Assembly (NCBI RefSeq): GCF_002994745.2
Contig: NC_037090.1
Location: forward strand, 26,711,501 to 26,775,500
Length of the DNA stretch: 64,000 nucleotides
Direction of reading: 5' to 3'
Source: Rosa chinensis
Taxonomy: Eukaryota > Streptophyta > Magnoliopsida > Rosales > Rosaceae
Below, piece after piece: positions 35,141 to 45,856 of the stretch (its first letter is position 1; each line of letters begins with the position of its first letter). Made by a program: the position numbers and the translations under genes. Below the pieces are notes generated by a model. The model searched no databases, had not been told where the DNA came from, and saw nothing but the letters and a program-made list of their open reading frames with translations.

Positions 35141-38100
35141 CTATTTGTAGTAATACCGAAGGTGTTCGGTATTCCAAGGGTGGGTCGACGTGACGCCATC
35201 CTTGTCCATTAAGTAGAAGGTGCCTGGGCTAACGACTTCCACAATTTTGTACGGGCCTTCTCAAGTTGGGCGGAGTTTTGTTGGTGGGGGAATAACTTCC
35301 TTCATTACCCAGTCCCCCAATTGGAGGTTCCGGGCCTTGACTCTGGCGTTGTAGAAACGCGAAACCAGCCTTTTGTTTTGCAAGTTGTGCAAATGGGCCC
35401 TGTGTCTTTTTTCTTCTAGGAGGTCCCTGTCCAAGTTGACACCGTCGTTGTTGGTGTCTAGGCAGTAACCTTCGACCCTAGCGGTAGGCTGAGTTACTTC
35501 AATAGGCAGGACCGCCTCCGTGCCAAACATCATACAGAAAGGAGTTTCGCCGGTGGCGGTAGTTGGAGTTGTCCGGATGGCCCATAGGACTTCTGGAAGC
35601 TTCTCCGCCCACAAACCCTTGGCGTCGTCGAGCTTCTTTTTTAGCAGCTTCTTGATTATCTTGTTTGCTGCTTCGACTTGGCCGTTTGTTTGGGGGTGGG
35701 CGACGGATGCAAAACTTAACTTGGTGCCCAAGTTGGCGGTGAACGATATGAGTTCTTTGTTGTTGAACTGTGTACCGTTGTCTGTAATGATTGTATGTGG
35801 GACACCATAGCGACAGTAGATGTTCTTCCAGAGAAATCGAATGACCTTGGTGGTAGTGATTGCCGTCAGTGGTTCCGCCTCTATCCACTTGCTGTTGTAG
35901 TCGATGGCGACGATGATGTACTTGAACTGGCCCTTGGCGGTCTGGAACCTTCCCATCAAATCGAGGCCCCACGTGGAGTGAATCCAAGGGCAGATGATAA
36001 CTGACAGTGGTTCTGCCGGTGCATGTGGGAGATCTGCAAACTGTTGGCATTTGTGGCAAGACCTCGAAATTTGCCGGGCGTCATCGCCAAGTGTGGGCCA
36101 GAAGTAGCCCTGTCGCAATGTGCGGTTGGCCAAGGATCTGGCGCCTGAGTGGTTTCCACATTCTCCGCCGTGGATTTCCGCTAGGACGACCCTTCCCTCC
36201 TCTGGGGTTAGACAGCGGAGGTTGGGATGGGTGAATCCTTGGCGGTAAAGTTTTCCATTCTGGATGTTGTAGCGGGTTGCTCTCCGCTTGAGCTGTCTTG
36301 CCTGGACCTTATCTTCTGGCAATGTGCCGCTGCGTTTGTATGCAATGATTTCGTCCATCCAGCTGGGGTTGACTTCAATGTTGAAGATCTCCGCCAGGGT
36401 CTTTGTGATGCTTGGCTTGTCAAGGTATTCCACCCTTGTGTGAATTGGACTCGGCTGTGGCTGGCCGGTTGCCAGTCTCGCCAGTGAATCAGCCTTGGCG
36501 TTCTTTTCCCTGGGGATTTGTGTGATGTTCTGAAATTTGAACTTTTTTAGCAACGTTTTGACGTACCCCAAATATGCCGCTAACTGCTGGTCCTTGGCCT
36601 GGAAGCTGCCGTTGACCTGGTTAACGACTAACTGAGAGTCGCTGAATATGTTGACGCTGTCAGCCCCTGAGTCAATGGCGAGTAGCAGACCGGCGATGAG
36701 TGCCTCGTACTCCGCCATGTTGTTTGAAGCTTTGAAGTTGAATTTCAACGCGTACTCCGCGTTTAGTCCCCCGGGTCCTGTTAAGATGACTCCGGCGCCG
36801 CTGGCCTTGGCGCTGGCGGAGCCGTCCACATACAGGTTCCAATCTGACTGTAGGGGATCTGCCTCCTCAACTGTTACCCTTTGTGTTCCGGGACCTGTCT
36901 CAGCGCCGGGTTCCGGCTGACGCTCGGTGAGTTCAGCGATGAAGTCCGCCACTGCCTGGCCCTTCATGGCGGTTCTTGGCCTGTATTCTATGTCGAACTC
37001 GCTGAGCTCAATGGCCCACTTGCTGAGGCGCCCCGAGTGTTCAGGATTCTGCATCACTTGCCTTAGCGGCTGATTGGTTAACACATGGATCGTGTGAGCC
37101 TGGAAGTATTGGCGGAGGCGTCTGGCGGCAACGATGAGTGCGAGGGCCAGTTGCTCCAAGGGAGGATATCTTGTTTCTGCTCCGTTCATGCCTCTGCCGG
37201 CGTAGAACACTGGGAGCTCATCTTGGCCTTCCCGCCGGACAATGGCGCAACTTACCGCCGATGCCGATACTGCTAGGTATATGAATAGTGTTTCTCCTTG
37301 CACCGGGACAGAGAGGAGAGGGACTGCCGCCAGGTATTCCTTCAGGCCTTGGAACGCCGCCTGACATTCTGGGTTCCAGTCGATGACCTTCTTGTGAGTT
37401 GTTTTGAGGAGTTTGAAGAATGGGGCACACTTATCAGTGAGTCGAGAGATGAATCGAGAAAGGGCGGTTAACTTGCCCTGGAGGCACTGGACGTCCACCT
37501 TATACTCGGGGTCCGCCAGGTTAAGGATGGGTTGTACCTTATCCGGGTTAGCCTCAATACCTCGCTCGCTGACGATGTAACCCAGAAATTTGCTAGCGGT
37601 GACTGCAAAGAAACATTTTTCTGGGTTGAGGCGCATACCATAGGCCAGGAGGATGGTTACTATGATCCTGAGGTTTGCCACATGTCCACTGGCCTTTATG
37701 CTCTTAACTAGCATGTCGTCCACGTAGACCTCGATGATTTTTCCCAGATGCTCAGCGAACATGGCATTCATCAACCGCTAGTAAGTTGCACCGGCGTTCT
37801 TCAGACCGAAAGGCATGACATTGTAGCAGTAGAGGCCTTTGTCGGTGGTGAAGGTGGTGCATTCTTGGTCGCTGGGGTGCATCTTGATCTGATTATATCC
37901 GGAGAAAGCGTCCATCATGCTGAGGAGCTCATGTCCGGCGGTTGAATCGACTAGTTGATCGATACGAGGTAGCGGGAAACTATCCTTTGGGCATGCCTTG
38001 TTGAGATTTTTGAAGTCGACACACATCCGCCACTTGCCGCTGGGCTTTTTGACCATTACCAAATTTAAGATCCACTGGGGATAGATGACTTGGCGGATGA

Positions 38101-40598
38101 ATCCAATGTCCTGGAGTTTGGCGACTTCTTCTCCGATTGCGCGGTATTTTTCCTCATCAAAGGCCCTTCGCTTCTGCTTGATGGGATAAAAGGAGGGTTT
38201 GATGGTCAGTTTATGCGTTATAATTTCAGGAGAGATACCTGGCATGTCCGCGTAGGACCATACAAAGACGTCGGCGTTATCACGTAGGAATTGAGTGAGC
38301 TCTGCCTCCACCTCTGGGTTTAGTTGGGCGCCTATGCGGACTGTCCGCTCAGGGTGCTCGTCTGAGATGCAGACAACTTTCAACGATGTGTCCGGGTTGA
38401 CCGGCTCCTTCCTTACATATTTCTCTTCCTCATCTCTAGGATCCTCAAAGATGTTTGGTGGCGGTGCCTCATTACCCACCGTCAGAATTTCATGGCGGCG
38501 CGTTGACCGTGCTATAGTCGTTGAATAACATTCTCGTGCCAGCTGCTGGCTTCCCCTCACACAGCCCGTGCCGTTGGGCGTGGGGAACTTCATGAGAAGC
38601 ATGTACCCGGCAATGTTGCACTTGAGCTTGTTAAGCGCTGGTCGGCCAATGATGGCGTTGTACGAACTGAAACAGTCGACAATAATGAATTCCGTATGTA
38701 CCTCCGCCATGCATGGACTAGTGCCAATAACTAGTCGCATGTAATCCGACCCTAGCGGTTGTGTGACGTCACCGGAGAAGCTGAGCAGTGGCTCGTGATC
38801 CTGGAGTAGCTTTTTGTTTCGCTTGAGATGGTCGTAGCAACCGCTGAAGATGACGTTGACAGCGGACCCGCTATCCACCAAGATTCTCCCCACCGAGAAT
38901 TTGCCAAGAATGGCATCGACCAAGAATGGGTTGTCATGGGGTAAATGCACTCCGCGCTCCTCCTCCTCCGAGAAGGTATTAGGTTCCCATCCTGATCTTG
39001 GGAGTTTGGTGGATCTATCGTAGCGGATGTTGCAGACCTCCTTGGGATGATTAGCGCGTGCATAGCGCTTTCTTGCCCTGTGAGACATGCTGGTGATTGG
39101 AGCACCGCCATCGATGGTGTTGATGCGGCCCAAGGTCTCAACGTTGGCAATTACTGGTGGTGGTTGGCTCACCTTGAACTGCTCTAGCCTGCCGTCCCGG
39201 TATAAGGTTTCAACGGCCGTTTTGAGAGCATTGCAGCTGTTGGTATTGTGGCCGCTGTCCTCGTGGTATTTGCACCACTTGCCGGTGTTCCTGGGTTTGC
39301 CCCTTTTTGGGTACCTTGGAGGGGGTGGCGGTGGGATCTGATCCTTGCACTGATTGTAGATGTCCTCATACGAGGCCGTCAGGACCGTGAATACTGCATA
39401 TCGCTGGGAGGACTCCGCCTGCTTGTTGCGGTTATCCCCATGGGTTGGGCGGTTGCCCTTGTTGTGATGCTGGTCCTTCTGCCGCTTGTTCTGGTGGTGG
39501 CTATGCTGCCACTCCCTCTTCTTGTCAGTTGGCGGTGCTGACTGTATCTTGTCAGCGGTTTCCTGATGAATGGAGGATGGCTGTGTTGACTTTGTTGGAG
39601 TTGCTTGTGGCGGTGGGGTCTCTCCATATGTGATGAATTCCGCCTGGGCGTGCATGACCGCCTCACTCATGACGTGGTCATACGTTGCATTGGGATGACT
39701 GTAGTTGAGGTGATAGAGGAACGGTCCCTTGAGAAGTCCTTCCTGAAGGCCGCTGATACCATTGTTTTGTCTAGGTCACAGCACTGAGACGCTGCCGCTC
39801 GCCACCTTGTGACGAAGGCCTTCAGTGATTCGTCCTCCCCCTGCTTGACGCTGAACAGCTGACTTGTGTTGTGATGCCCGGCGGACAATAAGATGAACCG
39901 GGAGAGGAAAGCGTGTGATAATGCATGGAATGAGCTGACAGACCCCGGCGGACACTCAAAGAACCAGCTCATTGCCTCGCCATCCAACGTTTCGCTGAAC
40001 AAGTGGCACAATGTGGCGTCGTCGAACCCCTTGTTGTTGGTGACTTTCTTGAAGGTGTCCATGTGTACGAAGGGATCAGACATTCCGCCGTAATGCAACA
40101 TCTTTGGGGTTTTTGCATATGTCGGTCTGACAGCCTACAGAATTGCAGCGGTGAAGGGCCCAGGTCTGGAAGCGAAGAGCGGATTCTGAGTTGGAGCTGG
40201 GACGCCCGACTCCGCCCGGATCAACCTCTGCTCCAGTTGGTGCATCCTTTCCAACATCTGGGCAGTTGCTTCGGCGGCAGAATCAGCCTGAACGACCCGC
40301 TGGGACGGCCTGCGTCTCGGCACAGGTGGACTGCCTTCAGTCCTCGCCCTAGCCTCCGAGCGGTTGGTGTGCGGGAGTGATTCCGCCTCCTGCTCCAACA
40401 TTAGCTGGGGTATGGGCGGTGGTCCCATTCCCAACAACTCAGGTGGGTTCAGCGGTACTTGCATCCGTATGACCGGCCCCGGTACCAATGTGCCGGTGCT
40501 GGGTCGACTACGCCTGGTGCTACGTGACTGCTCGCTCTGTGCTGGGCGGGCGGTGGCCTCCAGCGTCTTCTTTAGTTCCTCGAAACGTGCCATGAGCG

Positions 40599-42437
40599 CA
40601 AGGTTCAAAATCTCTGCGATATATCCGATATATCCCCCGATATCTCATTTTTTCGACGAACCGATATATTTATGGGGGTAAATATCTTATCTGTCACCGT
40701 TTCTGCGAAATTTCTCCGACATCGTCAAATATCCCCGACATATTAGATATTTGCGATATATCCCGATAAAGTGAAGAAATATCTGTAAAATTTGAGGTAA
40801 AAAAAAAAAAACTCAGTAATTCTCTACGTTATAAAAATAAAAAATAATGATTATATATATAGACTACGTTATAGTACTTCTAAAAAAAAATCAAACATAT
40901 ATAATATATATAAGTATATAACAAACTGCAACCGACAATTCTCTATTTTTCTCCCATTTTCTCCTCTTTTCTGTAGTCCCCTCCGGCCCTCCCCACCTTT
41001 TCTTCCCTTTTCTTCTCTTTTCAAATGGTTAATGTAGATTGTATGCTTTAGAGATGCAAAGGAATCATTTGGGTCAACCATAGCAAGAAAAACAAGAGAA
41101 ACAAAAAATACAGGTTTGTGGTATATCCGTATATGTATACATTAAAACACACACATACGCACACATATAATTTCTTTAATAGAAAATGTTGATCTATTAT
41201 AGTAGTAACTCATTGTAGTAGCTTTACAGCTGATTGGTGGACACAATTTGGGTATTCTGCACCAAACATGCAGAAAATTGCAATGCGTATTTTGGCACAA
41301 ACGGCTTCTTCTTCTGCGTGTGAGAGAAATTGGAGTACATTTGCTATTATTCATACCAAGCAAAGGAACCGTTTGGCATATTAGAAGTTGGAAAAGCTTG
41401 TATACTGCTACTACAACATGAAGCTGCGGCTGCGAGATAAACAGGCCAAGAATAATGTGGTCAATGAAAACAACTATATAGATCTACATCATGTTGCAAG
41501 CGAGCCGCTTGATAATGGCATTGATCCACTTCATGATTGGATTATGCCTGCACACCTCGATGATGAAGCTGGAAGACCTCTTCCACAAGTTGTAGAAACT
41601 GCAACTAATGCTGGAATCAACGTAGAGAGAGTCTTATCTGAAGAAGTTGTTAAAAACCCAGAAGATAATTCAGATAGTGATGATGCGTGGGGTGGTACAG
41701 CAACTCCAGATAGTTCTGATGATAGTGGAGAGGGTGGAAGCGGAACAGGTGGTGGAGGTGAAAGATATGAATATGGACAATCTTCTGTGGATGAAGGATT
41801 CCAATTTACCTGTGAAGGTAATTTTGATCATGCCACCCAAGATGAAGACCACGGAGTGAGAACAGCTGGTCATGGTGCTCAAGAGAAGACCCGATATGGG
41901 AGGAGGACTAGAGGTGCAACTGATGATCAAAGTACCCCATCTGATGTTTCCTCAATTGCCTTAAGTTTTGACTCTATCAGTTTAGGCACAGAGCGCAGTG
42001 GGATCTCAAATGAATCTCATGAAGGCAACAATCAATTTGGTTATGATGCTTATGGATATAATCAATATGGAGAAGTATATGATCAGTCATCTAGTTGGGT
42101 TCATCCTTATTATCCCCTTATAGGGGAAACAGTCGGCAGCTCTAAAGAGAGATTTATAACTATCATGTTCATCACTACAATTCGCACTATATGGGTCATA
42201 TGTCTTGGTCTGATTATTGCATTTTTGTAGACCAACGAGCGGCTTTTCAACCGCCTAGAGTCTCTTTTTGGATGTAGATGAAGTTTACATTCATATGTAT
42301 TTATATGTAGTTCTAAATTTCTAATAAATTGACTTTTTTCAAAAACGATATTTTCGTACACTGTATCCCCGATATATCCGATATCTCCCTTTTTCAAAGT
42401 ACCGATAGATATGAAAATACCGATATTTAAAACCTTG
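40599..42437 (+). mobile_element. hAT element with 8-bp target duplication
   Basis: The ends are CAAGGTTCAAAAT at 40599 and the complement of CAAGGTTTTAAAT at 42437. They are flanked by CATGAGCG at 40591-40598 and 42438-42445; an 8-bp duplication is diagnostic of hAT. Both ends carry GATATATCCGATAT-like subterminal repeats. The insertion splits gag of element A. Only the C-terminal part of a transposase is present, so it is a deletion derivative. Confidence 0.9.
41190..42230 (+). pseudogene. hAT transposase C-terminal dimerisation domain with acidic Ser/Gly tail
   Basis: The frame starts mid-protein with WWTQFG and QKIAMRILAQTASSS, then CERNWSTF, HTKQRNR and a stop at about 41381. It continues LEKLVYCYYNMKLR. 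These are the hAT dimerisation motifs (Dimer_Tnp_hAT) of the DUF659/zf-BED type. A 200-residue hydrophilic Asp/Ser/Gly-rich tail follows (41640-42100), and a hydrophobic segment near 42160-42220 may come from the TIR side. The BED finger and RNase H-like core are missing. Confidence 0.8.
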
Positions 42438-42745
42438 CATGAGCGTAGCCACTTGTCCCTGTGCTTCAGCCTTTTCTTTGCGTTCCTCCTCACGTTCTCT
42501 GTTTGCCTTATGAAGATCCGCTAGTGCTAGCTCGTACATAGTGACGAGATCTTGGCCCGGGGGTCGACTGCTGCTTGGATTTACCTCACCGCCGGGGTTG
42601 ACCGGGGTTGTGAATAGTGCACGGTTAACTCCTACCGCTGGGTCGGAGGGTTGGGGGATGGAGGGATGGTCTGCCTGCTCTTCAGCGTTTCCCCCGCTAC
42701 CGTTAGTCATGGTGAGTGTGGTGGGATGGCCTTTTGTTCAAGGAT

Positions 42746-42763
42746 TCCCACAGACGGCGCCAA
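42746..42763 (-). other. Element A primer-binding site
   Basis: The complement of TTGGCGCCGTCTGTGGGA directly follows the element A 5' LTR. It is identical to the site in element B. Confidence 0.85.
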
Positions 42764-43280
42764 TGTTAATGTCTAAAAGTTCGGCGGTAGCTGAACCTTC
42801 GTTAACGCTGATCCGACTGGCGGGTCGATACCTGCGATGTTCTTAAAGCTTTCGCTATCTGTCAAATAAAACACACTGGGACGTCAGAGGGAGACCGCGT
42901 TGGGCGGTCTTCGACTCTCCGATGCCTAAGTTAGTCCATGTATTTATGTTGACAAAGTAACAATAGGTAAATATGGAATGCTTAATTAATAAGGAGAGAG
43001 GAGAGAACCTTTTATGGGTGAGGAAGAGGTTGACCTTCTCTTTGTTTTCGATGTGGGACTGATATGCTTCAGTTCCCCTTTTCAGAAGCCTCTGATGCCA
43101 TCTTGGCGCGGCGCGTGGCGGCGCGTCGGCGGCGATCTGGAGGTGGTCCGACGTTGAGGCTGTAGCCCGTCTGGCAGTGTGTCTGCATGTCATTCCTTTG
43201 GTTGGAATTAGTACCTCTGGCGGTACAATGAGCGTGGCCCATTATAGCTAATTATACTTGCAAATGTACATGTATGTACA
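42764..43280 (-). repeat. Element A 5' LTR
   Basis: It starts (minus strand) at 43280 with TGTACATACATG and ends ...TTAACA at 42764. It matches the 18063-18578 copy at about 99%. CCTGC at 43281-43285 is the right target copy. Confidence 0.92.
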
Positions 43281-43520
43281 CCTGCATCATGCGTTTTAAG
43301 GGTTGTGCTGTGTCAATTAGACAAACAACCCAAGTTTGAACAGAATCATAAATAATTTAAATGAAATCACATAAACTAATTCCAAGTCGCCATCCAATGA
43401 AAGAAACTTTTCTCTAAGGCCTCAATATTTGAAATTCATGAGAACCATTAAATTAGCCCGAGTCTGATTAACCATGCACATAAGAAACATGGAGAAGAAG
43501 GAAAAAGAGCAAGATGATAC

Positions 43521-44100
43521 CATTAAGACGTCATTTGCAACTACATCCCTGAATTTTGTAGTGCTAATAACTTCTGGGTTATAACAATTTCCCCGAGCAA
43601 AATCTACATGGACAAAAATCAAGAAATTCAAATCAACGGATTCAATTGGGGTCCCAAAGAAGAAAAAGACCAATGCTTTACAAAGAAACCCTAAAAAACA
43701 AAAGGGGGGTTTTCACTAAATTACCTTTATTTGCATCAGAGCAAGAAGAATCGGAAACCACCATGGTCAAGCTTTTCAATTTCGCGCACAGTACCGAGTC
43801 TACAAAAGTAAAAATCAACAAATCAGAGAATGAATTCAAAGCATTTGAATCAACAAACCACTAAATGGAGAATTAGAACCCAAAGTTGAAATTTAATCTC
43901 AGAGATTGAGGACCGGGACAATGACTTTACCGAGAGGAGTACCACTTGTCGCGATACGAATCGATGAGCCCGTGTTCGATTTTCAGAAGACCAATCGAAG
44001 TCAGACAAGAAGATCTGGATAGACTTAAGGTTGAGCTGCCGTCGCGTGAAGTTGGAGGCGGAGCAGGCTCGCTGGGCCTCCCAAAACTGTGATTGGGATG
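43521..44100 (-). pseudogene. Captured multi-exon gene fragment in CACTA-2, not recognised
   Basis: Three exon-like blocks with matching splice edges read on the minus strand. The first is about 44090-43931, ending DSYRDKWYSS with a GTAAAG donor. The second, 43799-43725, holds MVVSDSSCSDANK between a TTTGTAG acceptor and a GTAATT donor. The third, 43603-43521, encodes DFARGNCYNPEV and FRDVVANDVLM with a GTATCA donor. The pieces join in phase. Upstream DNA is UTR-like. I do not recognise the parent gene; the fragment probably continued before Gypsy A inserted. Confidence 0.5.
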
Positions 44101-44229
44101 GCGAAGAGTAAGGAGGTTTTGGCTCTAGGTTTTTTTGAGAGAATAAGGAGCTATCGAGGGTGAGGGTTTTGGTTTTAGGTCTGTGTCGAGAGAGAGATCG
44201 AGAGAGATCAAGGCACTGTCGAGACGGAA

Positions 44230-44765
44230 GGTAAATGTAATGCTTATGTTTTTTTTTTTTTGTCAATTTTTTGGCTCAAGTGTTAGCGTTTCAAGCCCAT
44301 TTGGACTAAGTCCTATCAATTTGATAATGACTCACACGACAGAATTTTATAACAATGTGGTCTGAATGTAGCGACTTCAAATTTGGGGTTTGTCTCCTAT
44401 CAATTTGGCTTCCCTCCAAGGTGGGGTAGAGAAAAATGGTGGTGGGAAATCTCCCTCCTTTTTGTCAAACTATTTTATCAGACCACAGTTATATTATTTC
44501 TTGTCGTATGATCAATACATGTTGGGGAAAATTTGGGGTTTCATATGGGGTTTGGCACCACTAATGCGGTGGGAAACTTGGCACTCAATTTTTTTTAGGG
44601 TCACACAACAGTTTTTATCTTAAATATCTTCTGAACTAATTCCTAAGTCCCTATCAGAAGACTGCTCTTATAAAAACGACGTCTGAAAAAAAAAATCAAT
44701 CACACAACAGATAATTGCGTAGCGTCATCTAAGAGGTGTCGTCTGATTCAATTTTTGTAGTAGTG
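44230..44765. repeat. CACTA-2 right subterminal repeats and TIR
   Basis: Dispersed GTGGTCTGA, CAGACCACAG, TTGTCGTATGA and CACACAACAG motifs run from 44335 onward. The mirror of the left TIR closes the element at 44765. No gene is seen. Confidence 0.8.
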
Positions 44766-45509
44766 TATGAAAACACAGATGTGAGGTTGTGATGAAACAT
44801 GGCCAACCAAACCCCTTAATCACCATTGAGAATATTCAAATGAGCATTTGTGAGTGGTCAAATATGTCAGCAAGCCAAACCCCTTAATCACCATTAAGAA
44901 TATTCAGAGCTTTTGTGAGTTGTCAAATATGTCAAGCTTTCTGACCAAACATCACCATGATGTTACTAATCAGGAACCCCTCCCGAGTTGGCAACGCCCC
45001 CCCCCCCCCCCCCCCCCCCCCCAATCCCTTTTTTGTAAAAGTTAATGTGGATGGAGCATGGAATGAAGAAAGTCACCACAGTGGGATTGGAATTATTATC
45101 AGAAATCACAAGGGTCATTCTATTGCTGGTGCAAGCATCCACGGGAGTCATAACTCGACCATTGAAGTGGAGGTTGAGGCAGTGGTTAAAAGCCTCCAGC
45201 TCGCTGCACACATGAAACTTCAGAAGATCATTGTTGAAGGGGATTGCAAAGAACCTAATTTCCCTCAACAACTCTTCATGCTCCCCAAACTGGAGAATAT
45301 CCCCTAGTATCAACAAGATTTCTCACCTAAAAACTTTGTTTGCCGAGATCAATTGGAACTGGATCCTTTGTGAAGTTAACCGTGTTGCGGATGCAGCGGC
45401 CAAGCTTGCCAAATTGAGGTTGCGCTCTCATGATTGGGCCAACAGGCCTCCAACCTCTATAGTCTCCATTCTTAGAAGTGATGGCCTCCCAGGGCCACCT
45501 TGTAACTAG
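44766..45509 (+). pseudogene. LINE ORF2 C-terminal RNase H domain
   Basis: After the TAT target copy, the linker resumes. A C26 homopolymer (44997-45022) and then an RNase H domain follow: VNVDGAWNEESHHSG, IIVEGDCKE, and after a frameshift near 45255, CEVNRVADAAAKLAK, ending at 45509. This is the plant L1 RNase H, which removes RNA from the hybrid. Asp, Glu and Asp catalytic positions are visible, but the frame is broken. Confidence 0.8.
44808..44935 (+). repeat. Direct duplication of about 65 bp in the LINE linker
   Basis: CCAAACCCCTTAATCACCAT occurs at about 44808 and again at about 44876. Each copy is followed by the same AAGAATATTC... GTCAAATATGTCA stretch with small differences. Confidence 0.8.
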
Positions 45510-45569
45510 CTGTGAGGCTGTGTCCTCCTCTGTTTTTGTGTTGTAGCCTTGTTCTTCCCTTGCTCCTAG

Positions 45570-45776
45570 TTTTTTTTTTTTTTTTTTTTTTTTTTGACTT
45601 TGTCAAGGGGAACCCAAAGGCTTCCTAGGCCCAAGATAAACCCCTTCAGCGCATGTGAAATGCTCCAACTGTGCATTGCAGCACAGTGCCTGGCCACTTT
45701 GACAGCTTCGGGATTCGAACCTTGGTTGGGGAGCACACCCAATTAGGCAAGAACCACTAGGCCACTTGCAGTGGCT
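45570..45776 (-). mobile_element. tRNA-derived SINE inserted in LINE 3' UTR
   Basis: On the minus strand it starts near 45776, has a pol III A box (TGGCCTAGTGG, 45764-45754) and B box (GGTTCGAATCCC, 45721-45710), and ends in an A26 tail (T26 at 45570-45595). The 11-bp target duplication CTTGCTCCTAG flanks it (45559-45569 and 45777-45787). At about 207 bp it has typical plant SINE length. It is not a tRNA gene, because no acceptor-stem fold is present. Confidence 0.9.
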
Positions 45777-45856
45777 CTTGCTCCTAGCTTCTGTTCCTTG
45801 TAGTTTCTTTCGCTTGCCCGAGCGGCCTAATGAATTATCATTATTGACCAAAAAAG

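Larger units (their letters stand above)
35141..42710 (-). pseudogene. Element A gag-protease-RT-RNase H-RNase H-integrase (broken, hAT-interrupted)
   Basis: It begins MTNGSGGNAEEQ at 42710. Gag is cut by the hAT between 42445 and 40591. Domains match element B: zinc motif near 39260, protease LVDSGSAVN near 38870, RT with YVDD near 37715, dual RNase H (37350-36500), and integrase with TDNGTQF and GQVEAANK (36200-35480). Lesions: a TAG for Gln near 40135, a frameshift near 39750, a TAG for Gln at 37777-37775, and a TGA for Trp near 35260. All three nonsense changes are C-to-T or G-to-A, as expected of methylated DNA decay. Confidence 0.92.
18063..43280 (-). mobile_element. Gypsy element A, Tat lineage, minus orientation, hosting element B and a hAT
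   Basis: LTRs at 42764-43280 (5') and 18063-18578 (3') differ by about five transitions and one small indel (about 1%). PBS, gag, pro, RT, RNase H, second RNase H and integrase read on the minus strand. A convergent antisense gene reads plus. Dual RNase H and an antisense ORF are hallmarks of the Tat clade. The 25.2-kb span is inflated by element B (11.9 kb) and the hAT (1.84 kb); the native length is about 11.5 kb. Several nonsense and frameshift changes disable pol. Confidence 0.93.
14809..44765. mobile_element. CACTA-2: non-autonomous CACTA element with captured gene fragments, enlarged by nested insertions
   Basis: The termini are CACTAGTACA at 14809 and the complement of CACTACTACA ending at 44765. 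The first 28 bases of each end match with one difference, a strong TIR. The target duplication TAT lies at 14806-14808 and 44766-44768. GTCGTCTGA-type subterminal motifs sit inside both ends. Without Gypsy A the element is about 4.73 kb, close to CACTA-1. No transposase gene is visible. The cargo reads on the minus strand: AFB2/3-like, pBrp-like and unidentified exon fragments. Confidence 0.92.
1..45856 (+). mobile_element. L1-type LINE, split by two CACTA insertions
   Basis: This is the oldest visible layer. An L1-clade ORF2 (endonuclease, reverse transcriptase, zinc-binding region, RNase H) can be followed across three segments: 1-2514, 14126-14808 and 44766-45509. It ends in a short 3' UTR and a weak A-rich tail near 45856. 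The joins are exact at the edges of the two CACTA elements (target duplications ACA and TAT), so the pieces belong to one insertion. The 5' end and ORF1 lie left of the window, so the LINE's own target duplication cannot be checked. Stops and frameshifts throughout show it is long dead. Confidence 0.85.

Noticed and set aside
18063..43280. A single 25-kb giant retroelement with two polymerases in opposite orientation
   Set aside because: The second polymerase has its own LTR pair and CCCGC target duplication, and element A's antisense gene is continuous across it. It is nesting, not a novel double element.
43850..44266. Minus-strand protein starting with a Lys-rich peptide
   Set aside because: The start lies in A/T homopolymer and CT-rich DNA. 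Splice edges in the region support a different exon reading.
45700..45770. A functional tRNA gene
   Set aside because: Pol III boxes are present, but there is no cloverleaf with acceptor stem; the A tail and target duplication show a SINE.
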